Position numbers and translations under genes: made by a program
The notes under the pieces: model-generated
Seen by the model: only the letters and a program-made list of their open reading frames with translations
Told to the model about the DNA's origin: nothing
The model's database searches: none
Source of the DNA: Phycisphaerae bacterium
GTDB taxonomy: Bacteria > Planctomycetota > Phycisphaerae > SM23-33
Reading direction: 5' to 3'
Length of the DNA: 11,427 bases
Assembly (NCBI GenBank): GCA_022866005.1
Contig: JALHTV010000321.1
Location: forward strand, 1-11,427
Part shown: piece by piece, positions 1-6,829 of the stretch
How the letters are laid out: each line of letters opens with the position of its first letter
Numbering within the stretch: the stretch's first letter is position 1

Positions 1-2
1 AA

Positions 3-1016
3 GAGGCCCTGGCCCTGGATGCCAGCTGTGTGCACGCCCGGGTGCTGCTGGGCAAGGTCTACATCGAACAGGGGCATTACACGCTCGCCGCCACAGAACT
101 GGAGGTCGCGCGGGACATCCAACCGGCCTCGCCTGAGGTGCACTACCTCCTGGGCATCGCGCGGGAGAGGACCCAACAGCTGGACCTGGCCCTGGCGAGC
201 TACCGCCAGGCCCTGGCGCTGGACGCGACGTACGTAGACGCGATCCTGGCGATCGGCGAGGTGTTGGCGGAGATGGAGCAGCCGGCTGAGGCGCTGGCCT
301 ACGTGGAGGAGAGCATCCCCGCGGCGCCAAACCGTCCGGACATCTACGAGCTCGCCGGACGCTTGGCGATGATCCTGTGCGAGTACGACAAGGCGGAGCG
401 CTACTGCCAGTCGGCCTGTGACCTGGACTACCAGAATCCCTGCTACATCGAGGCGCTGGCGCGGGCGCAGTTCTTTGCCGGCCGGTACGATCGCGCGGCC
501 AAGTCGTTGCAGCAGCTCAGCACAGCGTCCAGCCACAAGGACCGTGCGTGGGTCTACGTGATGTTGAGTGAGTGCCTGCTGACCGAGGGTCGAGCGGGGG
601 AGGCCTATGAAGCAAGCTACCGGGCCACCGAGCTGGACCCCAGCAGCGCCGACACGTGGTCGGGCCTGGCCAAGGCGTCGCTGGCGGTCGGCGATTTCTT
701 CCGGGCCGCCTGTGCCGCCAAGGAAGCGGTGCGACTGAACGTGTCCGATCTCGATATCGTCATGGTGCTGGGCTACGCGCTGCTCCGCAGCGGGCAAGCC
801 CGCGAGGCCCTGGCGGTGCTTACTGACGCCTCGGCGGCTCACCCCGAAGACGTGACGCTGAAGTGTTTGCTGGGCCGGGCCTACGCCGCCTTAGGCCAGC
901 AGGACCAGGCCAGACGGTGCTATGTCGCTGCACTCCAGGCCGAGCCTGACAACGTGGTCGCGCAGGAGCTCCTGGCACAATCGCCACCGCTGAAGTCGCC
1001 GCTGAAGTCGTGGTGA
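3..1016 (+). CDS. TPR-repeat protein (5' truncated by window edge)
   Basis: The reading frame is open from the first bases of the window to a TGA at 1014-1016, so only the C-terminal ~337 residues are seen. A GTG at 30 is an internal valine, not a credible start. The protein is a run of about nine or ten ~34-residue tetratricopeptide helix pairs, with the usual small-residue pattern, for example HYTLAATELEVARDIQP, YRQALALD, SYRATELDPSSADTWSGLA and ARRCYVAALQAEPDN. TPR arrays are protein-protein scaffolds. Some act in type IV pilus assembly (the PilF/PilW class), and the pilus genes downstream make that possible, but nothing in the sequence proves it. No catalytic motif or membrane segment is visible in this part. 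The gene ends with a duplicated PLKS tail. It lies 66 bp upstream of the kinase on the same strand and may be in the same operon. Confidence 0.85.
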   Translation, partial: EALALDASCVHARVLLGKVYIEQGHYTLAATELEVARDIQPASPEVHYLLGIARERTQQLDLALASYRQALALDATYVDAILAIGEVLAEMEQPAEALAYVEESIPAAPNRPDIYELAGRLAMILCEYDKAERYCQSACDLDYQNPCYIEALARAQFFAGRYDRAAKSLQQLSTASSHKDRAWVYVMLSECLLTEGRAGEAYEASYRATELDPSSADTWSGLAKASLAVGDFFRAACAAKEAVRLNVSDLDIVMVLGYALLRSGQAREALAVLTDASAAHPEDVTLKCLLGRAYAALGQQDQARRCYVAALQAEPDNVVAQELLAQSPPLKSPLKSW

Positions 1017-1082
1017 CCGGACCGGCCGTTCGGGCGCCGGGCCCACGGGTGATGGGGCCGGTGGGGAAGGAGTGGATTTGGC

Positions 1083-2522
1083 ATGACGGTGGCCACACGA
1101 ATAGGACTGCGGAACCTGACCCTGATCCTGCTGGGGGCCGGCGCGGCCTACTACATCACCGCGGCCGTGACGCGGGGGTTGGTCCTGCCGGGCAAGCTGG
1201 ACCTGTTGGCCCTGGCGCTGCTGGCCGCGACCTCGCAGACCGTGCTGGCCGTCTTCCGCCGTCAGGTGCAACGCGACGTGGCCTCGATGTCGCAGCAGTT
1301 CCAGGCCATGGCCAAGAGCGGGCGGTTTGGGCTCCTGATGGCCGACAGGGGCTGCGAGTTGTCGCAGCTCACCCGACCGGCGAATGAGCTGATCTCCACC
1401 GCCCGGAGACAGGTGGAGGAGGCCCAGGCAGCCAACCGGGAGCTCCAGATCCAGGCCCGCATCGCCTCCGCGGAGAAGAACCACACCGAAGCGATCATCT
1501 TCTCCATCTCCGACGCCGTGATCGTCACCAACCGGTTCGACGAGCTGATCCTGGCCAACCAGGCTGCGGAGGACCTGCTGGGATTTGCGTTTGAGGCCAG
1601 CCAGCGGAAGACCATCGACCAGGTCATCTCCGACGGCACGCTGGTGCGGCTGATCCGCGAGACCCGCAACCACGGGCGCAGTTTCACGCGCAAGGTCGTC
1701 GAGCACAGCATCGATCGCAAGGGGTCGCCCCGCACGTTCTCCATTACCCTTAGTTGCGTGGTCAGCGTCAACGGCGAGGTGTCCGGGGTGGTGGCCGTGC
1801 TGCACGACATCACCCGGGAGAAGGAGATCGCGCGGATGAAGACGGACTTCGTCTCCAACGTCTCCCACGAGCTGAAGACGCCCCTGGCGTCGATCAAGGC
1901 CTACGTGGAGATGCTGGTGGACGGTGAGGCGAAGGACGAAAAGACCCGGCGCGAATTCTACGAGACCATCTCCGCCGAAGCCGACCGGCTGCACCGGCTG
2001 ATCGAGAACATCCTGAACATCTCTCGCATCGAATCGGGCGTGGTCAAAATGACGCGCGAACCGATCCTCCTGACGGAGGTGGTCCGCCAGGCCGTGGACG
2101 TGGCCCTGCCGCAGGCCAAGGCCAAGAAGATCAAGATCGTGGAGCGATTCGCCCCGGTGTACTACCAGGTGGAGGCCGACCGCGACATGATCTCGCAGGC
2201 CACGCTGAACCTGCTGAGCAACGCGGTGAAGTACACCCCCGAAGGCGGCATGATCACGGTGAGCGTGTCGGTGGACGAGCGGCGCGGGGTGGCGGTGTGC
2301 GATGTGGCCGACACGGGGGCGGGCATCCCCGCGGCCGACCTGCCGCACATCTTCGACAAGTTCTACCGGGTCAAAGCCAACGCGAAGCTGGCCAAGGGCA
2401 CGGGACTGGGCCTGACGCTGGTGAAGCACATTATCGAAACCGCCCACGACGGGAAGCTTTCGGTGACCAGCGAGGCCGGAAAGGGCAGCACGTTTACTTT
2501 CGAACTGCCGCTGATGAAGTGA
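1083..2522 (+). CDS. membrane-bound PAS sensor histidine kinase (PhoR/VicK-like)
   Basis: A 479-residue two-component kinase. Two hydrophobic segments (about residues 12-30 and 39-57) are separated by under ten residues, so there is no periplasmic sensor domain. A long charged helix likely to form a coiled coil follows (about 100-135), then a PAS domain (about 137-250; ISDAVIVTNRFDELILANQAA). The HisKA dimerisation helix carries the phospho-accepting H262 in SNVSHELKTPLA. The HATPase_c domain shows the N box (NLLSNAVKYTPEGG, N376), G1 box (DTGAGIP), F box (FDKFYRV) and G2 box (GTGLGLTLVKHI), so it should be active. The ATG at 1083 follows AAGGAG at 1067-1072 with a 10-base spacer. It should phosphorylate the receiver protein 32 bp downstream. 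Its input probably comes through the membrane segments or the cytoplasmic PAS domain; the ligand is unknown. Confidence 0.93.
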   Translation: MTVATRIGLRNLTLILLGAGAAYYITAAVTRGLVLPGKLDLLALALLAATSQTVLAVFRRQVQRDVASMSQQFQAMAKSGRFGLLMADRGCELSQLTRPANELISTARRQVEEAQAANRELQIQARIASAEKNHTEAIIFSISDAVIVTNRFDELILANQAAEDLLGFAFEASQRKTIDQVISDGTLVRLIRETRNHGRSFTRKVVEHSIDRKGSPRTFSITLSCVVSVNGEVSGVVAVLHDITREKEIARMKTDFVSNVSHELKTPLASIKAYVEMLVDGEAKDEKTRREFYETISAEADRLHRLIENILNISRIESGVVKMTREPILLTEVVRQAVDVALPQAKAKKIKIVERFAPVYYQVEADRDMISQATLNLLSNAVKYTPEGGMITVSVSVDERRGVAVCDVADTGAGIPAADLPHIFDKFYRVKANAKLAKGTGLGLTLVKHIIETAHDGKLSVTSEAGKGSTFTFELPLMK

Positions 2523-2554
2523 CGCGGCCGAGCCGCACAGACCGGCGGTGTGAC

Positions 2555-2947
2555 GTGAGCAAGAAGATACTCGTAGCCGACGACGAATCGCACATCCTCC
2601 ATGTGCTGACGATGAAACTCCGCAACGCGGGGTACGACGTCATCACGGCGGTGGACGGGGAGGAGGCGCTGGACCTGTGTCTGGCGGAGTGTCCGGACAT
2701 GGTCATCACAGACGTCCAGATGCCGATCAAGACCGGCCTGGAGCTGTGCCGAGAACTGCACGCCCACCAGGCCATGCGCGACGTCCCGGTCATGCTGTTG
2801 ACCGCCAGAGAATTTGACCTCGACGCCCGGGAGGTAGCTGCGGCGGGCATTTCCGTCATCATGGCCAAGCCGTTCGCACCGCGCGAGGTGCTGGCCAAGG
2901 TCCGCCAATTGCTGAGCGAACGCGAAACGTCGGATACGTTGGAGTGA
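2555..2947 (+). CDS. stand-alone receiver-domain response regulator
   Basis: A 130-residue CheY-like protein made only of a receiver domain, with no DNA-binding or enzymatic output. Key residues are present: acidic pair D9/D10 (ILVADDE), phospho-acceptor D53 (VITDVQMP), the switch threonine T83 (MLLTARE) and K105 (AKPF). The open frame extends further upstream, but homology begins exactly at the GTG at 2555 (MSKKILVADDE), so that start is chosen; the upstream part overlaps the kinase gene in another frame. A good Shine-Dalgarno is not visible, which fits translational coupling to the kinase 32 bp upstream. It is the likely partner of that kinase and would signal by protein contact, perhaps to the HD-GYP protein, the STAS protein or the pilus motor. 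The target is an inference. Confidence 0.92.
   Translation: MSKKILVADDESHILHVLTMKLRNAGYDVITAVDGEEALDLCLAECPDMVITDVQMPIKTGLELCRELHAHQAMRDVPVMLLTAREFDLDAREVAAAGISVIMAKPFAPREVLAKVRQLLSERETSDTLE
2941..2944 (+). promoter_or_regulatory. Shine-Dalgarno deciding the start of the HD-GYP gene
   Basis: GGAG at 2941-2944 lies five bases before the ATG at 2950. The alternative GTG at 2944 overlaps both this motif and the preceding stop codon and has no ribosome-binding site of its own. The site sits inside the last codons of the receiver gene, so the two genes are probably translationally coupled. Confidence 0.5.
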
Positions 2948-2949
2948 GT

Positions 2950-4647
2950 ATGGCAACTGCCACCGCTACGCGCCTGCGATCGCTGACGGACATGGCCAGG
3001 GGCCTGACCCAACTGAGGTCCCACATGCGCGAGCTGGGGATGACCACCTCGGTATGGGACAACAGCGGCCGCATGGTCGGCAAGCTGCTGCCGTGCTGCC
3101 AGCTCTGCCAGACGATCCACGAGATGAACGGGTCCTGCCAGCGGGCCTGCGCCGAACTGGCCGAGGAGGTGACCCGCAGTGGCGCTCCCGGTCGAGGGTC
3201 TTCTCCCGCCGGGTGCTGTGTGCTGGGCACCCCCGTCGTGGAGCGCAGGCGCACGCTGGGCTGCGTGGTGGCCTGCTACCTGCCCCGTGAGCTGATGGCG
3301 GACGAATCCGCCGCGCGTCTGTGCGACCAGATGGGACTGGACCTGGAGGCCACCGCTTCGATGGTCCAGCAGGCCTGCCGGCACTCCGCCGACCAGGCCG
3401 ACGACTTCCTGCGCGTGCTGACCTGGCTGCTGGGCAAGGAGCAGTCCATGATGACGGCCCAGAAGGAACTCAGCAGCCTCAGCGCCAACCTCGCGAGCAC
3501 CTACGAGGAACTGAGCCTGCTGTACGCCGTCAGCGGGTCGATGCGGGTCAACTGCTCGTCCCGGGAGTTCCTCCAGAACGTCTGCCGGGAGATCCTGGAA
3601 GTGGTGAATATCTCCGCAGCCGCCGGGGTGATCTACGCCCGCGAGCAGGGCGACCAGGAGATCGTGGTCGCGGGTGAGCCGGCCGTCGAGGCGGCGCAGG
3701 TGCAAGAGCTCATGGACCGCTACCTGGCTCCACTGCTGGCGGATAGCCAGGAGCCGGTGCTCGACAACGCCTTCCCCTCGCTTCCGGGGGACAAGGCGCG
3801 CGTCGCCAGCCTGCTGGCCGTGCCGCTGACCACCGAGGAAAGCTCCGTCGGCGTGTTGATCGCCCTGAACAAGCGGAGCGGAGACTTCGACAGCGTGGAC
3901 GTCAAGCTGGTCAAGTCGATCGGGGCCCTGACGGCCGTGTTCCTGGAGTACACGCGACTCTACGCGGACACGAAGGACTTGCTGATGGGCGTCTTGCACG
4001 CCCTGACGGCCTCCATCGATGCCAAGGACCCCTACACCAGCGGTCACTCGCATCGCGTGGCCTTGATCTCGCGACGCATCGCGCAGGCCGCGGGCCTGTC
4101 GCCCGAGAGGGCGCAGCGCATCTACCTGGCCGGGTTGCTGCATGACGTCGGCAAGATCGGCGTGCCCGAAAGCGTCTTGAGCAAGCCTGGCAAGCTGAAC
4201 GAGCAGGAGTGGAAACTCGTCAAGGAGCATCCGACGATCAGCACCCGCATCCTGGGAGGCATCCGCCAGTTCGACGACGTGCTGGTGGGCATCCTGACGC
4301 ACCAAGAGCGCCCGGACGGGGCGGGCTATCCGCGAGGCCTGGCCGGGGAGGAGGTGCCGCTGGAGGGCCGGATCATCGGTCTGGCCGACTCCCTCGACGC
4401 GATGACCTCCGACCGAACCTACCGTCCGGCCCTGTCGCTGGAGCAGGCCGCGCAGGAGATCCGGCGCGTCGCGGGCACACAACTTGACGCGAATCTGGTG
4501 GAGCTGGTGCTGAGCATGGACTTGGGGGCGGTACTGGCGGGGTCGGGAGGAGAGCAGAGGCTTCAGGCCCCGGTCGGCGATCCCAAGCCCGTGGCATCGG
4601 GCGTGGGCAGCCCTTCGGTGGGGCGAGGTGACGGGAGTGCGCCATGA
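2950..4647 (+). CDS. PocR-like / GAF / HD-GYP cyclic-di-GMP phosphodiesterase
   Basis: About 565 residues from the ATG at 2950 (a GTG at 2944 would add two). Residues about 10-165 resemble the PocR sensory domain and are rich in cysteine (C49, C50, C53, C63, C67, C89, C90, C105, C109). A short helical linker is followed by a GAF-like domain (about 195-340). The HD-GYP domain (about 345-510) has SGHSHRVALISRRIA, the HD dyad H398-D399 in LLHDVGKIGVPE, and G459-Y460-P461. HD-GYP proteins hydrolyse cyclic-di-GMP. The usual HHE motif reads HQE here (residues 451-453), removing one expected metal ligand. The last ~40 residues are Gly/Pro/Ser-rich and look disordered. The stop overlaps the ATG of the STAS gene. 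The likely role is lowering cyclic-di-GMP in response to redox, metal or a small ligand sensed by the PocR and GAF domains; the signal is inferred. Confidence 0.88.
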   Translation: MATATATRLRSLTDMARGLTQLRSHMRELGMTTSVWDNSGRMVGKLLPCCQLCQTIHEMNGSCQRACAELAEEVTRSGAPGRGSSPAGCCVLGTPVVERRRTLGCVVACYLPRELMADESAARLCDQMGLDLEATASMVQQACRHSADQADDFLRVLTWLLGKEQSMMTAQKELSSLSANLASTYEELSLLYAVSGSMRVNCSSREFLQNVCREILEVVNISAAAGVIYAREQGDQEIVVAGEPAVEAAQVQELMDRYLAPLLADSQEPVLDNAFPSLPGDKARVASLLAVPLTTEESSVGVLIALNKRSGDFDSVDVKLVKSIGALTAVFLEYTRLYADTKDLLMGVLHALTASIDAKDPYTSGHSHRVALISRRIAQAAGLSPERAQRIYLAGLLHDVGKIGVPESVLSKPGKLNEQEWKLVKEHPTISTRILGGIRQFDDVLVGILTHQERPDGAGYPRGLAGEEVPLEGRIIGLADSLDAMTSDRTYRPALSLEQAAQEIRRVAGTQLDANLVELVLSMDLGAVLAGSGGEQRLQAPVGDPKPVASGVGSPSVGRGDGSAP

Positions 4648-4985
4648 ACATTACCGCTGAAAGCTACGGACATGCCGTGATTCTAAACCTCAAAGGCGAT
4701 CTGACCGAAGACTCTTTGAGAGCCTTTATGCAGGTGATCGACCACCACCTGGGCGACAACCACGTGGTGGACGTAGTCCTGAACATGGAGCAGGTGCCGT
4801 TTGTCGACAGCGCGGGTCTGGAGTGCCTGCTGGACCTCCAGGACCGACTGGCCCAGAAGTTCGGCCAGGTCAAGCTGGTCGGCTGCGACGAGAACGTGAG
4901 GAAGATTCTGGAAATCACCCGCCTGACCCCCGGCTTCGAGCTCCTCGATGACGTGGCCGAGGCCGTGAAGGCCATCCGGGTCTAG
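4644..4985 (+). CDS. STAS-domain protein, anti-sigma factor antagonist type
   Basis: A 113-residue single-domain STAS protein of the SpoIIAA/RsbV class. The start ATG overlaps the previous stop (ATGA) and has GGGAG at 4633-4637, six bases upstream. The N-terminal strand (AVILNLKGDLTEDS) and the conserved loop VPFVDSAGLECLL are present; S56 in DSAGL is the position phosphorylated by anti-sigma kinases in the family. No SpoIIAB/RsbW-like kinase gene is in the window, so its partner is encoded elsewhere or it serves another switch. Its place between an HD-GYP protein and the pilus ATPase suggests a partner-switch role in controlling pili or surface behaviour, which is an inference. Its first ~90 bases look somewhat less GC-rich than the surroundings. 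Confidence 0.88.
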   Translation: MNITAESYGHAVILNLKGDLTEDSLRAFMQVIDHHLGDNHVVDVVLNMEQVPFVDSAGLECLLDLQDRLAQKFGQVKLVGCDENVRKILEITRLTPGFELLDDVAEAVKAIRV

Positions 4986-5010
4986 GCGGATGCGGAGGGA
5001 CGGCGCGCCT

Positions 5011-6762
5011 ATGGTGTCTACCCAGAAACGACGCGGGGTGCAACTAGGCCAGTTGCTCATCGAGCGGGGGGCCCTGACCCCGGAGCAACTGGAACAGGCC
5101 CTGGCGCATCAGAAGCAGAACGAGAACAAGCTCCTGCTGGGTGAGGTGCTTCAGCAGTTGCAGATGTGCACGGAAGAGCAGGTCATGGAGGCCCTGGCCG
5201 GCGGGTACGGGGTCCCGTTCGCGCGGATTTCCCCCAGGATAGCAGACGCCAAGGTCATCGACGTGCTGCCCCGGGAGTTCCTCGACCGCCACCGCGTGCT
5301 GCCGCTGTTCAAGGTCCGCAACCGCCTGACGGTGGCCGTCAACGAACCGGCCAATGTCTTCCTGCTGGAGGAGATCGGGCGCATCAGCGGGTGCGAGATC
5401 CTGGTGGTCTGCGCGACGTCCAAGGACATCCGGGCTACCCTGGACACCCACCTGCCGTCGGCCAACATCTTCGTCATCGACGATATCTTCGACGACGCCA
5501 GCGCCTCGGACCTGGCCGTCATTGAGGAGAAGGTCGAGGACATTGCCAACCTCGAAGACGCCGCCAGCGGCTCCCCGGTGATCAAGCTGGTGAACTATCT
5601 CGTCTACCACGCGGTGCACGAGGGTGCCAGCGACATCCACATCGAACCGGACGACAACGCCCTCCGCGTGCGCTACCGCGTGGACGGGTCCCTGTTCGAG
5701 AAGATGCGCCCGCCCTTCAAGATGCTCCCGGCCATCGTCAGCCGCATCAAGATCATGGCCCGGTTGAACATCTCCGAGCGGCGGCTGCCCCAGGACGGCG
5801 GCATTCACGTCATGATGGAAGGTCGGCCCATCGACCTGCGCGTGAGCACCCTGGCGGGGCAGTTCGGCGAGAAGGTCGTCATCCGCATCATCGACAACCG
5901 CACCGTGCTGGTCAGCCTGGAGAAACTGGGGTTCGCCTACGAGACCCTCAAGCTGTGGCGCAAGGTCATCTCAGCCCCCAACGGCATCGTGTTGGTCACC
6001 GGTCCCACCGGCAGCGGCAAGAGCACCACGCTCTACAGCGTGCTGAAGGAACTGAACACCGAGGACGTCAACATCTGCACGGTCGAGGACCCGGTGGAGT
6101 TCAACCTGGCCGGCGTGAACCAGTTCCAGGTCAACGAGACGATCGGGTTCACCTTCGCCCCGGCCCTGCGCAGCCTGTTGCGCCAGGACCCCGACATCAT
6201 CATGGTGGGCGAAGTCCGCGACCTGGAGACCGCCCGCACGGCGGTCCAGGCGGCGTTGACGGGGCACCTGGTGCTCAGCACGTTGCACACCAACGATGCC
6301 CCCGGCGCCATCACCCGCCTGCTGAACATCGGCGTGGAACCGTACCTGGTGGCGGCGTCGCTGGTGGGGGTGCTGGCCCAGCGGCTGGTGCGGAAGATCT
6401 GCACCCACTGCAAGGAAGCCTATGAGCCGCCGGCGGCCATGCGGAGCGCCGTGGAGCGCCTGGGGTCCCCACCGCGACTGACTGCGGCGGGGGGCTCCGT
6501 CGCCGGAGAGGTGGAGACGTTCTACCACGGGGCTGGCTGCGTCAAGTGCCGTAACACCGGCTACAGCAGGCGGATAGGCATCTACGAGTTGCTGGTGCCC
6601 GACGATGCGCTGCGGGATAAGATCACCGCCAGTCCCAGCATCAACGAACTGCGGGCCATGGCCGCCGAAGTCGGGATGGCCTCGTTGCGCCAGGATGGTC
6701 TGGCCAAGGTCAAGGCGGGAATCACAACAGTCGAGGAAGTCTTTGGGGCTACAGCGGCCTAA
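5011..6762 (+). CDS. pilB: type IV pilus assembly / type II secretion ATPase PilB (GspE family)
   Basis: A 583-residue hexameric motor ATPase that powers pilin polymerisation from the cytoplasmic side. An N-terminal MshEN-type domain (about residues 10-150; LGQLLIERGALTPEQLEQAL) precedes the ATPase core. The core has Walker A GPTGSGKST (331-339), Asp box CTVEDPVEF, Walker B DIIMVGEVRD (D395, E401), His box GHLVLSTLHTND (H419) and the metal-binding tetracysteine C464/C467 and C510/C513. All catalytic motifs are intact. An in-frame ATG at 4990 would add seven residues. The ATG at 5011 is preferred because GGAGGG at 4994-4999 lies upstream (spacing slightly long) and homology begins soon after. 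The MshEN domain binds cyclic-di-GMP in MshE, but the first arginine of its motif is glutamine here (Q11). The operon partners are PilT and PilC rather than a general secretion set, so PilB is favoured over GspE. Confidence 0.93.
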   Translation: MVSTQKRRGVQLGQLLIERGALTPEQLEQALAHQKQNENKLLLGEVLQQLQMCTEEQVMEALAGGYGVPFARISPRIADAKVIDVLPREFLDRHRVLPLFKVRNRLTVAVNEPANVFLLEEIGRISGCEILVVCATSKDIRATLDTHLPSANIFVIDDIFDDASASDLAVIEEKVEDIANLEDAASGSPVIKLVNYLVYHAVHEGASDIHIEPDDNALRVRYRVDGSLFEKMRPPFKMLPAIVSRIKIMARLNISERRLPQDGGIHVMMEGRPIDLRVSTLAGQFGEKVVIRIIDNRTVLVSLEKLGFAYETLKLWRKVISAPNGIVLVTGPTGSGKSTTLYSVLKELNTEDVNICTVEDPVEFNLAGVNQFQVNETIGFTFAPALRSLLRQDPDIIMVGEVRDLETARTAVQAALTGHLVLSTLHTNDAPGAITRLLNIGVEPYLVAASLVGVLAQRLVRKICTHCKEAYEPPAAMRSAVERLGSPPRLTAAGGSVAGEVETFYHGAGCVKCRNTGYSRRIGIYELLVPDDALRDKITASPSINELRAMAAEVGMASLRQDGLAKVKAGITTVEEVFGATAA

Positions 6763-6829
6763 CGGTTCGACACGCGTACCGCCCGGCTCGACTGAGCTCG
6801 CCGAAGTCCGAGCAACGTCGAGGGGGGCT
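6763..6829. repeat. pilB-pilT spacer with small inverted repeats
   Basis: This 67-base spacer holds a GCTC-GACT-GAGC hairpin (6786-6797) inside a GC-rich segment (CGGCTCGACTGAGCTCGCCG). It resembles the extragenic REP-like repeats that are scattered in many environmental bacterial genomes. The family assignment is an inference, because only one copy of this particular segment is in the window. No promoter or U-tract terminator is visible. Confidence 0.35.
6820..6827 (+). promoter_or_regulatory. Shine-Dalgarno supporting a TTG start for pilT
   Basis: GAGGGGGG lies just before the TTG at 6830, with six bases between the GAGG core and the start. No ATG is available in frame between the end of pilB and the conserved N terminus. 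The next candidate, GTG at 6842, sits too far from this motif, so TTG is the best-supported initiation codon. Confidence 0.5.

Noticed and set aside
891..2447. Long minus-strand open frame (518 codons) opposite the kinase gene
   Set aside because: It mirrors the kinase gene in GC-rich DNA and its translation is His/Gly/Leu/Arg/Asp-rich low-complexity protein with no recognisable motif. The kinase on the plus strand has every family motif.
2297..2554. N-terminal extension of the receiver protein into the kinase gene
   Set aside because: The frame is open, but the translated extension is Arg/Gly/His-rich and unlike any receiver. Homology begins at the GTG at 2555.
2494..4482. Minus-strand open frame of 662 codons opposite the HD-GYP gene
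   Set aside because: An antisense shadow of high GC at third positions. It crosses the opposite strand of two clear genes and its protein has no domain signature.
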